Origin: Pleurotus djamor
Lineage: Eukaryota; Basidiomycota; Agaricomycetes; Agaricales; Pleurotaceae
NCBI GenBank assembly: GCA_029747585.1
Contig: JAPEVF010000005.1
Span: 1 to 64,000, forward strand
Length of the DNA: 64,000 nt
Direction: 5' to 3'
Positions within the stretch are counted from its first letter, which is position 1. Each line of letters opens with the position of its first letter. This document shows positions 1 through 10,804 of the stretch, one piece after another. Position numbers and translations under genes: made by a program. Under the pieces are notes generated by a model. The model ran no database searches. It had not been told where the DNA came from and was given only the letters and a program-made list of their open reading frames with translations.

Positions 1-432
1 TATGATACCTTTTTTCCGGGCACTTATTTGACGAATGTAATGTCCCATTTACTCTGGCCGGTGGCTCTTAAGTTGTCAATGGTGTCTATTTCCGTTTTCT
101 AGATGTCGTTTTCCACGTCGCATTTCGTACCATGTCGGTTTGCAGAGCGTGTTCTGGGGTAAAATCAATACTCCGACACGTGTGATCCCCAGATCAAAGA
201 TACTACGTCACCTTCAAGTTGCCTGTTCCCGATCGTGGTGAGGTGCCGAGCCCGACGCCGGCCGAGAGAGCGGGGACGGGGTGAGGTCGGTCATGCTGCA
301 GGCCGGTGACGGCGACGGCGGGCGGGGGTTCTCAAGCAATGCAGCAATGGCGAGGGTGGTTTATGTACTTTACTTAGACTCTCTCTCAACGACAACTCTA
401 AACTCCGACACGTGCGCCCTTTCCATACATGG
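1..432. other. Left-edge intergenic / 3' flank
   Basis: No open frame here has convincing coding character. The short open frames are low-complexity readings. The stretch lies downstream of the ATAD5-like stop codon and probably contains its 3' UTR. Nothing else can be supported. Confidence 0.5.
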
Positions 433-3400
433 TTATATTACCTCCAACCCCGTCTTTGCCAGTGAATCCCTCTCCCTCGGGCCAAGCGCCACACTGCGAA
501 CATATCCAAGGCTGTTCCGCGTCATCCGTCCTCCTCGACTCTGCGACACCGCAAGCGCCTCCTGCGCGTCGTCGGCAGCGACCATCGCTCGCACCCAGGG
601 CCCGTAGTCAGCGTGTAGCGCAAGCGGTCGTCCCAGTATTGCTTCCGGCACCACTTGTCCCAGTACCGCCACAACCTGTGAATGATATTCCATGCGAGCT
701 CGGAACAGCTCACGCGGTCGAAACATGCCCTGGTCCACGATCGTCTTCCTGCCCAACAGCCCACGTGCACGGCGTATGGCATCCTCTGCAATAAGCGTGT
801 CTCGATCATACATGCCTAAACCGTCATGCACGCTTAAAGCCCGCGATGGCCTAACCAGCACCATGTGGCCAACTTCGTCATCTTGGCTCACCTCGGTTGT
901 GCCGTGCCAGAGAGCCTGTGACCGTAGACATGTCAAGCGAGCGAATTCCAGACATATAATTAGAACATGCTCTCTCACCTCCGCACTGTCTCTCGGATCC
1001 CTCAGCAGATGACTATCCGCGAAAGATAAGAACTCGGCGTGGAAGGGTGTTCGTCCACTCCCAGCTTCCGCAGCACCCTCTGTTACTTCCTCCGCACCTC
1101 CAGAAACCAGCAGATCCTCCACAGACTCGTCGTTCTCCTGCCAACGAACCTTGGACGCGGCCCGTCCCGGGTTACCGTTACCCGCAAGCCATAATTGAAG
1201 GGTATTGATAGCGCGACGGATATCAGGATGTGGGAATATCGATGGAACACCGGTGACCTTCGTCTCGGGTACATCGACTTCGTCAATGGAATAGATGCTT
1301 TCGTAAAGCCGTGAGAGACGCTGACGCTCGACAAGGGAGCCTTCCGCGCACGAGACGGCTTGCAGGTATGAAGCAGCAACATCTGTTGCAGGGTAACTGA
1401 ATTCAAGGGTAGCTTGTAGAGGCAAATCGTGAACGGGTACCAGACTGAGGTCTATTGGGTACGAATACAAAGTCAGCCGAGGTTCCACCTTCTTTCTCCA
1501 AGAAGACAAGTCACTCACCGTTGCAAGTGCATATGACTGGTCGCTTGCAGTCTCGTATGAAGTTCGTAACCGCAAGCCAAAAATTCGCATCATCCTTGAA
1601 GAGGATATCCACCTCCTCTAGTAGAACGATAGATTGCCGCACATGACTTGACTCAGAGGATGATTCATCTATCGGTTCAGTCAAGAACCCAAAATTATTT
1701 GATGAGGTGCCGACGGATTGAGATACCGTGTCTTCTTTCTTGGATTTTCCATTTTGTTTGCCGAAGGGCCCTTCTTCTGGGACCCCAGTTGTCGTCGAGT
1801 CACCGTTGCGTCGCCAAGTCTTCCCAACGTGGTGGTTCTTCCCAACCTCTCCAATAAGGTTATCGAGGTTGGCGCCCCCTCGTTTCCCAATGCCAGGGTA
1901 CACTTCGAATACGTCCCACCCAAGTTCTTCCGCGCACGCATACACCGCTGCCGTCTTGCCAACGCCAGGTGGTCCAGCAAGAAGAATCGTGTTTGACAAG
2001 TAGTCTTTGAAAGAGTAAATTGGTTGAGTCTGGGCTACGGGATCGAGGTCCTCTGACGAATTTTTTCGATGAAGCCGTCCCGTTTGTAAAGCTTCGTCTT
2101 CTTCCTCGTCATCGAGTGGTATTTCCGGTTCCGCAAAATCGTCGGGTACAATCCAGTCATCATCTTCATCGGATTCGACTCGCCGTTTCTTCCTGCCCTT
2201 CTTATCGACGGACCGTACGACACGCGGCCGCTTCGTCCCTCGCGTGCCACCTGACTTCTGTCGTTTGAAAGAGTTGGAGGGAAGCGGGGCGGCGACCGGC
2301 TTTGGGACCGCGGAAGTGACTTGGAGTTGTAGTGCAACGAGCCAGTCGCGAAGATACAACGCGCTTTGCTCGTTTCCTAGCACTTCGTCTGCTCGAGTGG
2401 GTCTCCATCGATCTGACCAAAGTAAAGTGGGTTGAGTCTCCTTCGCCTTTCGTATCTCGAGACCTTGCCTCAACGCAGAGACGATACGACCGATGGAAGG
2501 GTGTGTCCGACGATGGGCTTTTGGGATGGATGATAAATATTCGAGTCTCGCTTCTTCCTCGCAAGATATTGGGGTAAATGCGCCTCGGTCCTCAATTGAC
2601 GCGTCATTGTCCAGCTTAATACCAAGACTTTCCATTTGAACACAGACTTCATCGATTGACTTCTTCGAGTTAAAACTAAGCGAATGTTTCGCGACGGTAA
2701 TATCTTGTTGTGGGCCCTTGACGTGTTGTGATTCTGAATCCGGGAACGGTGCCAGAAGGGGAGTAGCCCTATCCAGGACAAGAGGGGAACCAGACCTAGC
2801 CCTAGGTGCACGAAGTTGAAATAATGGATGGATCTGCTTCGGTACAGAATTGTTGGGTTTCTGTGAGACGCGTAGGCTTGGCTGGGAAGAAGGCGTAGGC
2901 TTCACAGGAGATGAGTCAACAACAATGGGGCATTCGTAGCTGTGGCCGCGGCGAAGTCCTCGAGCCCTTGGAGGTCCTAATGTTTTCTTCTGCGAGGAAT
3001 CATTGGTGGTCTTTGCATCCTTAACGACCTCCGGTGGCGGCGAGGATTCCGCCACAATGATAATTTCAGGAGATGATTGCTTGCTTTTGGATGGTCGCGA
3101 AAAGAATGGATGCAAAGTTTTAGGGAGGGGTAGAAGTGGAGCTAGTATTGAAGAATGTCAAATTGAAAAAGCAAGAAGTAGTAAGGGGACGAACGAGGAT
3201 CTACAGCAACGATTTCGATATCAGGCGAGCTGAGGGTAGCAGTAGGAGATGGTGCCACGCTCAATGGACTGGAAGGAGGAAAAGCCAGGACTTCGCTCGT
3301 AGGTGTACTAATCACCAAAGGTCCCCCATCCTCAGGTTCGCTTTNGCGAGAGCTCTCCTACCCCAGTACTGGGCGGTTGGAGAGCGTCGATCACAGTTTT

Positions 3401-3631
3401 TTGGGCATCAGAGGTGACTCCTTGTGAAGCGGGTGTTTGTCCCTTCGTAGATTCATCATTTTCAATCGAAAGAGCTCGCTCCTTGGACTTGAAATGCGAG
3501 AAAAGGGTTGGCTGACGCGCGGCAGACTGTGTTCATTGAGTGAAACTAAGTCACAATGGTAAGAGCATCGTTCGTACCTCCTTGGCTTTGACTTTGGACT
3601 TGTTTTTGGGTACCGGTACAGGCTTAGGCAT
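433..3631 (-). CDS. ELG1: ATAD5/Elg1-like AAA+ ATPase (PCNA unloader)
   Basis: This is a large RFC1-type clamp-loader subunit, about 1009 codons. In this family the Elg1-RFC complex removes PCNA from replicated DNA. Inferred exons are 3578-3631, 3195-3526, 1519-3141 and 433-1451, all with GT-AG junctions. The N-terminus is basic (MPKPVPVPKNKSK) and is followed by a PCNA-binding-like QPTLFSHF near residue 23. A long disordered part with Ser/Pro and acidic stretches comes next. The AAA core starts at RWRPTRADEVLGNEQ, with Walker A GPPGVGKT and Walker B-like VLLEEVDILF, and CTCND closes the core at the last splice junction. The C-terminal half is helical and divergent. The summed exons are one base too long for a single frame, and the break falls at the N near 3345, which points to a sequence error. 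The identity is firm at family level; ATAD5 rather than RFC1 is inferred from the long N-terminus and the absence of a BRCT domain. Confidence 0.85.
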
Positions 3632-4190
3632 AATGACAAGCGGCTGTGGCTTTGTCCTTGTGTATGGTAGTTGGTGAGGTGGTGGTCGACAAGAAACGAG
3701 GTCGCGTCAGGTCACATGTCCGGAACCTAAACACAAGCCACGGTCACGCACACCAAACAGGAGCTAAGACAGGGGTACGTCAACGCTCCCTGGTTACCTA
3801 TGAAGCTGCTTGTTTGCATGCCCAAATGCACCTTTTCAGGTAGAAGTCAAGTCTCGCCTTCAAGTATAAGTATAAGTAAATTCATGATACTGAAACTTAG
3901 TAAGTAGAATGGCCAGTTCCCCACGGAGAACTATGGAGTTCAGCGAAAATGTGTGCATATACTTAAGCGAGTACAGAGGCCCTGTTTAAGTGTATCAAGA
4001 CAAGCAGACATACGCAAGCCATGCAAGCGTCCGCCTCGAACTCAACCGAGTTCGTCAGATTGCAAACAAGTTGATAAAACAGGACAGACGAAAACAATTC
4101 ATTAGATTATACAAACATCGAAAAATTATACATGACTGGAATTCGTGTGTCAGGATAGAAGCGAAGTGAGAAATGAATTTATTCATACCT
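3632..4190. other. Intergenic between ATAD5-like start and GH7 stop
   Basis: No coding frame of note. The left part is the promoter side of the ATAD5-like gene and the right part is the 3' flank of the cellobiohydrolase. I see no clear TATA box or repeat. Confidence 0.45.
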
Positions 4191-5731
4191 TTAGTAAGTA
4201 GAACCGATGGGTCCAAACTTGATGTTGGAGAAGGTAACTTGAGCGTTGGGGCTTTGGGATTCCACATCGGCGGGCTCGCCAGAAGAAGTGGCGCAATTTC
4301 CACGGGCGACACCAGGCTCTGAAGCATCCTTGTCCAAAGGATAGTTACTGTCGAGCCACAGCATCTTGGCCTCATGGTCGTCCCAGATACTCATGACCAA
4401 AACCATGCCCGCCTGGAAGGCATCACCCATAGCGGCGAGTCCGCCCTTGTCTTGGAAAGAGTTGGTGTCTCCGAAGACGGACTTCTGCGAGGTACAGAAC
4501 TCTTCGGTGATAGAATCCATACTAGCGTCCATGCCGGGGATGTTGACTTTGGAGTTCTGGATAACCTGTCCATTCTGAACATAGAGACGGCGGATTTCAG
4601 AGAGGGTTCCGGATGTGGAATTGTCCGATGTGAGGAACTAATTAAGCACACCCCAATAGGTTAGCGAAATAGTCGTCAATAGTAGCCGTGCGACGGCACT
4701 AACCTGAGTAACAACGGTGAACTTGGAGTTGGTATCGACGGTCATGCCGGGGCCCAAGAAACTTTGGTCTCCCATGCGGAAGGAATTGAAGTCGCAGCCG
4801 TCCTTGTCACAGACGCCGCCGTATCTGTTATCTCCATCACCACAATCGTTACCTTCACAACGCGTCTGAGAGGTAACAGTACATGGGTGGGGAGTGAAAG
4901 CTGCCGCCATCGAGTTGGCTTCCCAGATATCCATCTCAGCGCAGCAGGTTCCATACTGCCCTTTCCCTGCATTCTGGTCGTTTGGAGAGGGCTCCCAGCC
5001 TGCAACATTCGCCTAAACACGAAATTAGAGAAAGTTAAGGTTTCGGTGGTAAATCCACGAACCTCGCCGTTGATGAACTTGATATCGTGTGGGCATTGTG
5101 AGTCACAATAACCTGTACCGTACTTTGCGCCTGCCTGTGGTTTCACTCGCGTCAACATAAGCATCTGCGACAATGGTGCAGACCTGACCTTATTAGTAGA
5201 GAACTGAGACATTCCACCGTCTGCAGCCATCTGTGAGAAGTATAGAGCACCGTTGAGGCCACATGGGAGCTGGGACATATCGATGTCGAAGGTGAATTCC
5301 TGATTCTTCAAGTTGAACATCTGGTAAGCACTCTCGGATTCCAAGAGGTAGACGCGCGATCCGATGTTGGTCGAGTACGGTCCGTTGGTGACGAACTTGA
5401 GTGTAAGAGCATTGCCGCTAGCGCTGATGCCATACGTGCCAGAATAGTCCGCCCCGTCGAGGGCACAGTTACTCGCGCAGGTCGCTGGGTCCGGACATGC
5501 AGACGTATCCCAGGTGTTACCTGTGTAGCAATTGTCGCTACCAGAGGTGACATGCAACCAGCGCCAGTTGGAGTCGAGCACAACGGAGCGAGACAGAGTC
5601 TGGCAGCTTCCCGAGCCAGTGCATTGTTGAACACTGAGACTAGGGTGCGTCTCCGCGGTCAGAGTGCCGACTTGTTGACCGTGCGTGACGGCCAAGAGGG
5701 AGAAAGCGAGAAGAGCTGAGGCGCGGAACAT
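4191..5731 (-). CDS. GH7 cellobiohydrolase (CBH I type), no CBM1
   Basis: This is a secreted glycoside hydrolase family 7 enzyme, 456 aa, that releases cellobiose from the reducing end of cellulose chains. Four exons (5189-5731, 5063-5134, 4704-5012, 4191-4637) join in frame through GT-AG introns of 50-66 nt. The protein starts [15 protein letters not shown], a signal peptide ending near THGQQ. It continues with the typical GH7 opening [18 protein letters not shown]. The catalytic motif EMDIWEAN supplies the nucleophile and acid/base glutamates of the E-x-D-x-x-E pattern. Many paired cysteines fit the family's disulphides. The protein stops at KFGPIGSTY, directly after the catalytic domain, with no linker or cellulose-binding module. 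A TACTTAAAG box lies about 80 nt upstream of the start, and a CreA-type CCGGGG occurs about 320 nt upstream. Either could matter for carbon control, but both are weak evidence. Confidence 0.95.
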
Positions 5732-6485
5732 ATCAAATTGCAGTGAAACTGATGCCTTGGTGATTGAGAGTGTGTTGTTGTTGAGGACGAGGAGATAGTT
5801 CAGCACCCTTTAAGTACCTTTCACAGTCCAGCAACGGATGATCGCTGGAAATATTACTGGGAAAGTCATTCCGAGCGAAATAATGGTTGAGGACACTTGC
5901 AAAGGATCTCATCCGATGACTTGCCGTTTGGCCTTTGACGATGGAGTCACTGAAAAAGCGATGGATCAATGTGAAGGAAAAACATAGGATGTAAATTGAA
6001 TACAAACGAAGCTGCGAGCGCCGCGCGTTGATAGAACACTACCTGCCGGGGCAGATGCTCGCATCGGCTTGAATGACATCGGCCTGAGCAAAAGGCGCAT
6101 CCATTCGGCCAAGACAAAAAATAACGCGGAGGTGGAGCATTCGAAGCAAGATAATTGCACCGAAGACATCACGTGTATGGGGTAGCATTAGTGACAGACT
6201 TTCTACCTCAACACGGAGGAGTGGGCGGAGGCGGCGGCGATGCCTGAGGTGAAATTCAACCTAGTAGTGTGAATCGTTCCTGTCTGTAAGTGTAAATGGC
6301 ATCTAGGCACCCTTCTCGGCCTGAAAAAGCTCGCCGATGCCTATTTCCGGAAAGAAGAGTTCGGCAGCCAGACAGGAGGGGGAACATAACTACTCAAGAA
6401 AATCTCGACTAGCGGTAGGCAGGATGATTGAGTGTAACAGTGGTTTCAATCCAGCGGAAGATCCTGCTCCACAAAGAAGGTGCAG
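5732..6485. other. GH7 promoter region and flank
   Basis: No coding exon is recognisable. This is the upstream region of the GH7 gene on the minus strand, including a possible CreA-like CCGGGG around 6050. The plus-side end borders the stop of the small unidentified frame at 6486. Confidence 0.4.
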
Positions 6486-6699
6486 TTAGCGGGGTGCAAC
6501 GAAGAAGTCGTGTTTGGCGGCTGTGAAAACGCCAAACCATTCAATTTTGTCGAAGCTTTGCAGTAACGGCAAACCTTCCTGAGGAAAGAAGTTGATGAAC
6601 TCCACATCTGTTGGAGCAAAAAATCAAACGTGTAGCATCGTGGGTACCGAGAAGAAGCTTCAAGTCATCTGCACGATGATCATTCCGAGGAACTTGCAT
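6486..6699 (-). pseudogene. Small unidentified ORF with an apparent one-base frameshift
   Basis: Reading the minus strand from an ATG at 6699 gives MQVPRNDHRADDLK and then LLLGTHDATRLIF. A second frame then carries PTDVEFINFFPQEGLPL, continues through IEWFGVFTAAKHDFFVAP, and stops at 6486. The two frames join if the six-A run at 6618-6623 has one base too many. The composition looks protein-like rather than random. I do not recognise the family. It could be a small gene with a sequencing error, the last exons of a longer gene, or a decayed remnant. It sits 104 nt downstream of the uL22m stop on the same strand. Confidence 0.35.
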
Positions 6700-6803
6700 G
6701 AACTTGTGTGATAGACATGCTTCAGGACTTTTATGGCAAGAACGATATCATTGTCAAGATCAAGCATAGTTAAGCGAAGAGCGGACGATAGATTTAGAGG
6801 GCA

Positions 6804-7810
6804 CTACCAGCACCACGTAGACGCGGGGTTGCGTATTGGGCGGTTTTCCCGTACCAAGCCGGCAGATACTATCCTCTTGAGTTTCTTCTGCCTTTCTTCT
6901 GCCTTTCTCTCGGCCAGTGTCTTGCCTTCCTTGAGGACGACGTGCAGTCGTGAGTCGGGGTGAATACGCACACCGTAGTGAGCACGACCTTTGGGCTCCA
7001 TACGTTTGTGCTGCCTCGGTCCTTTTGTCACCCAGGCCTCCGCTGAAGACGCAGTGAGTTCTTGGAGCAAACCTGATGCATAGATGACACATACCAACGA
7101 CGAGCTTGGACTCATCCAGAGCCTTATACCTGACGGCGTGCTCCTTCGCCGTTGACAGCATACTCTTTATGCGGGTACTTGCTCTCTTTTCACTGAACTG
7201 CATTTGAAGGATAGCGTAGTCGATGGGCTTCTGGGAGATCTGTTGGCCAAGCATATTGAGCTTTCTATGGGATATTTTGAAGTTTGCCGTCGAGTATTTG
7301 TGCTGAAATAACGGAGAGACGGTCATTGTGGAACCTTAATTGGGGGCTGCAACTGGAGCATGTCACTCACGAAAGTGGGTTTCGGCTTCCTGACTTTCTT
7401 CGCCAATCCCTTCGCGACTTGTTCTGCCCGGGCGACCTTCTCTGCTCGTTCCGTCGTTTTCCCAGCAGTTTCAAACAAACTGCGTTTGCCTTCCTCCGCA
7501 GCTTGTTGCTTAGCAGCTTCGACTTCTTGCTTGGACTCTTTCTTTCGCAAGTTCGGGCCAAGTCGCTCCCGCAGCCAGTTGAGAGGGCTATTGAAGCTAG
7601 CACTAGGTAGAATAGGATATATGTCAGATTTGAGACGATGCCACGACGACTACAACGAACTGGCGGCGGGCCTCCCATTGTATGTGTTGAGTGTTGAGAA
7701 GGATTTGAGACCGCAAAAGACGGGAAGCACAGTCCACTAAAAGCAGAATCAGTTGTCGCGTCCGTAAAGCAGATAGATCAATAGCGACCTTTCCGCAAGC
7801 TAGTCTGCAT
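6804..7810 (-). CDS. MRPL22: Mitochondrial large-subunit ribosomal protein uL22m
   Basis: Structural protein of the mitochondrial ribosome that helps line the exit tunnel. Secure exons are 7371-7602, 7095-7302 and 6804-7042, with introns at 7303-7370 and 7043-7094. The uL22 core runs from [19 protein letters not shown] through [20 protein letters not shown] to [14 protein letters not shown] and the GRAHYG loop, and the protein ends at RNPASTWCW. Ahead of the core is a Lys/Glu/Ala-rich stretch and a presequence-like segment. The start is uncertain. The ATG at 7810 (MQTSLRK) followed by introns 7737-7789 and 7603-7653 gives good splice sites but leaves the total one base out of frame. A sequence error or an unrecognised junction is likely there. 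The core identification is strong. Confidence 0.85.
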
Positions 7811-7946
7811 GGTGGAAAGGGACGCAGGGTACGCTCAGAGTGATGAAGGAGGAGTAACGAGAGTGTCGCCGGAACGAGCGACCAATTTCCATTTCGGGGT
7901 CACGCGTTGTCACGCACGTATCCTTCATCCACGACCACCAACTCTA

Positions 7947-8340
7947 ATGGCTCTGCTAGGCAAAATCCTCTATGTCACCCTTCTCTTCATAAATTCTATG
8001 GCAGTCCTGAGCGAAGAGCGTTTCTTGGCTCGAAGTAAGTCCTGAAAAGACACATTTTGCAAAAGCAGCCTCGTCTAATGACGTCTCTCAGTTGGATGGT
8101 CGTCTTCGCAGACGCGAAATGCAGCATATCAACAATCATACGACTCGACTGGCTATGGTGCGCCACCAGAAGATATTGGGATAAAAGCACGGATAGTGGA
8201 CCTCATAAGTGCTGTTCGAACACTCATGCGAAGTGAGTACTGCCGTGATGTTTCCCAGTCCCAATCTTACGGGGTTGTCGACAGTTCCACTTATAGGAAT
8301 AAATATTCTCATCATAATCTACGAGATTATATTCCCTTAA
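7947..8340 (+). CDS. YOS1: Yos1/IER3IP1-like ER-Golgi transport protein
   Basis: Small membrane protein, 94 aa. In yeast Yos1 associates with Yip1 and Yif1 and is needed for COPII vesicle transport from the ER. Exons are 7947-8034, 8092-8232 and 8285-8340, joined by introns of 57 and 52 nt with good GT-AG ends. The N-terminal hydrophobic segment MALLGKILYVTLLFINSMAVL is followed by the family signature SEERFLARIGW. A short polar loop follows, then SAVRTLMRIPLI and a second hydrophobic segment. Length and the two-helix layout match the family. The protein is too short to be noticed without splicing, because the longest exon is only 141 nt. Confidence 0.9.
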
Positions 8341-8620
8341 TGTGTGCGTGCTGCCTGCTGCTCGATTGCGCGGCTGGCTTAACTAACGCACAGTTTCCCT
8401 ACAGTCGCTGGTGTACTTATTTATCTGGTTCCGACGTTGGTTTCGAGTAATCCTATCCTATGCTTTCGCACTTTCGAAATGGATCGATTACGTCTCTTCA
8501 AGAGCACCGTCGCAAAGATGTCAATGCTCGATTGACGTATTCAACTCACTAATATGGCGACGTGGAGTGTGTCTGCGCAGTCTGAGAGTGTACACATGGA
8601 AATATGGAAATAATGTCCGC
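8341..8620. other. Convergent intergenic spacer
   Basis: About 280 nt between the stop codons of the YOS1-like gene and the GILT-like gene. It should hold the facing 3' UTRs. Nothing distinctive is seen. Confidence 0.45.
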
Positions 8621-9525
8621 CTAGTTGAGTTCATTCAAGCGAGCATACTCGTCCTCGATTTGCCTGACAAAGTCTTGCGCCTCGTGTCCTGCCTACAAAC
8701 TCCGTCTTCAGTATGACACTTCCCGGTGGATTATGATCTACTCACCTCGCACTCTTTCCAAGTCTCGTCGTGGATGCACACAGGCTTTTTATTGATCAAA
8801 ACCGTGCAGCTTTTGCTGCTGGGGTAAACAAGCCTGAACTTGAGACGCATGGTGAAATCATACCTGATGCCGAGCTCTTGACCTAGCAGCACGCTCTCTT
8901 TCAAGAGTTGGATTCCCTCAGTAGTTCTGCCGCTGGTATCCTCTCCTGCACACCCCGCAACGTCCGACCACTCAAAGCCTGATGAATGGGCACATTTGAG
9001 GGCCAAGCTTCGCGTCCCGATATGCTCACGACCGTTGAAATTTTGGCATTGTACGAAGTCCCACCAACTTTGGGGAGTCGTGTGCTTAGCCACGCACAAT
9101 TGTTGGATGTTTCCAGCACATTCCTGGGAAAAGGTTCAGCGCACGTAATGGAGACGTTTATGAGACGAACCAGTGGTCCATGCAGGCACGATATACCATA
9201 CCTCTGGTCCTCCGGGTCAATCCTGCAGGCAAAATCGTGAGTGCAGGGTAGATGTTGGACATTTGAGGGCTGCATACTTGGCTACGTAGACCAAGGAGAG
9301 ATCTATTTTGCCCACTACCCTCGGAATCACATTATTAAAAATGCTTTCACAAAGTAGTGCGTCAGGGCATCGGCTCATGACACCGAGCTGTACGGGGACT
9401 TTTACAGCGTCGATCATTGTGCCTCCCTGCAGCGGTTGAACCAGGAAGGGTTGAGTCGGGTGGGCGTGTGCAGCGTGTAGATACACAGCCAACGAAGATA
9501 GCGTAACGAAGCCACGAANCCACAT
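8621..9525 (-). CDS. GILT-family thiol reductase (secreted/vacuolar)
   Basis: Gamma-interferon-inducible lysosomal thiol reductase family member, 233 aa, expected to reduce disulphides in an acidic or secretory compartment. Five exons (9278-9525, 9171-9222, 8864-9123, 8746-8815, 8621-8692) sum exactly to one frame. A hydrophobic leader (VTLSSLAVYLHAAHAHP) acts as signal peptide. VQLGVMSRCPDALLCES holds the active-site region. YGISCLHGPLECAGNIQQLC matches the family signature CxHGxxECxxNxxxxC, and the later FVQCQN and LALKCA positions are also typical. The usual CxxC is replaced here by CPDALLC, so the two cysteines are five residues apart, the wider spacing seen in fungal and plant members. 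The third base of codon 3 region contains an N but the frame is kept. A TATAAAG box lies about 60 nt upstream. Confidence 0.88.
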
Positions 9526-9583
9526 TGCCAGCGAAAACTATGTGAACAAAGAGAAGGAGGGAACAGACAGGCAGAAGGCTCTA

Positions 9584-9593
9584 CTTTATAAGG
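9584..9593 (-). promoter_or_regulatory. TATA box of the GILT-like gene
   Basis: On the minus strand this reads CCTTATAAAG. It lies about 60 nt upstream of the start codon at 9525, a usual position for a fungal core promoter. Confidence 0.55.
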
Positions 9594-9778
9594 ATAGCGC
9601 AAAGCGGACTACGCAATGGCGTCATCCCGTGGGCGCTTCACGCTAATTATTGACTGAGTCCCACCACTTTCTCGCAGGAGAATCTGACTTTGCGGGCTCA
9701 AAATATCGACAACGACTTTTGAAAGCTGAACAAAGGACCAGCGCGTGTAAACCTCATTGCATTCTACAGAAAAAGGAA

Positions 9779-10455
9779 TTACGAACCGTCAAGGGACCTT
9801 TGCCGGATAATCTTCTCCACTGACATTTCGTTATGTACCTGGTTCATCTGGGAATCACATCTCAGCCGATGAGTCGCTCATCTTCACATCCACTAGGCAA
9901 ACTTACCTTGACTTCGTCTGCGAACAACTCCGACTGCATTTTCCGCCGTAGTGCGGGATTGTTATTATCGGCTAACCCTGCAAGGGCATGCTTCTTCTCT
10001 TCCATTGAGCGATCTACCACGGTGACACAGTAATCCACTAGTTTCGCTCTTCTTCCCCAGTTAGCTGCTCTGTGCATTATTAAAGTGACTTCGCTATTGG
10101 AAATAAAGAGTTTACCCACATACTAACTCTTTCCACACCTGAGCACACGCCTCATCTTGCACAGTTCCTTTCACAGGATCGAGGCGGTCTTGGTCACGGA
10201 ACTGGGCGTTAGCACGGTTGATACGCATGGTAATCAAATCATCGAGCTTTCTATATTCCTTCAGAAGTTCTGTTCAAGGTGATTGCGTGGGCCAAGACGA
10301 TTTATTATCACTATTATTTCATATTGAGAAGTGCGGCACACACCTTTGAACAAAGTAAGGTCATGACATGTTGAAGGAGAAACGTGGACTACTTGAGGCG
10401 TAAGGGAAGGAGCTTGAACGGCGAGGCTGCCTAGCTGAGGCTGCTTTGTCGTCAT
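9779..10455 (-). CDS. MIX23: MIX23/CCDC58-like mitochondrial protein
   Basis: Small helical protein, 160 aa, of the MIX23 (CCDC58) family, which lies in the mitochondrial intermembrane space and is linked to protein import. Exons 10344-10455, 10120-10269, 9907-10067 and 9779-9838 sum to one frame. Family marks are CHDLTLFKELLKEYRKLDD, DEACAQVWKELVS and ANWGRRAKLVDYCV, with paired cysteines in the twin CX(n)C style. The start at MTTKQPQLG is chosen because it leaves the usual short lead before CHDL. A longer frame reaches further upstream but has no family match. The intron at 10068-10119 uses GTGGGT; the more obvious nearby GTATGT would break the frame. Confidence 0.82.
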
Positions 10456-10804
10456 GAACAAGAGGTGAGCTTGCCGATCCGGCAAATTCTCAATGCGGAC
10501 TCGGAAGTAAAAGTCGCGAGTTTGGCGCCAGCGAACCTGCATAGTGCCATCCCAATATTATTCCATAGGGGCTACAACGTTGGATATTCTACGCAAGACA
10601 GGATAAAGCATTAAGGAATGTGCTGTAACGATAACATTACGAATATTTACAATAAACCCGAATTTAACCAGAGATGTACTACTCAAGCAAGACAAACGAT
10701 AGCATGCACACGAAAGAGAGCGAACAAAAAAGAAAGCGAAACGAAGCTGAACGGAACCAAACGAAAGCATGGATACACGCCCACGAACGAGATGAAAAAC
10801 ATGA
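10456..10804. other. MIX23 upstream region / 3' flank of zinc-finger gene
   Basis: About 350 nt between the MIX23 start and the zinc-finger stop, both genes on the minus strand. The plus strand shows an A-rich stretch (GAAAGAGAGCGAACAAAAAAG) near 10710. No exon is recognised. Confidence 0.4.

Noticed and set aside
9217..9525. GILT gene as a broken gene because CxxC is absent
   Set aside because: The wider CPDALLC spacing occurs in the family and the other signatures are intact, so the gene is regarded as functional.
10690..10760. A/G-rich stretch as a possible repeat or origin
   Set aside because: Simple purine-rich sequence without repeat unit or other structure.
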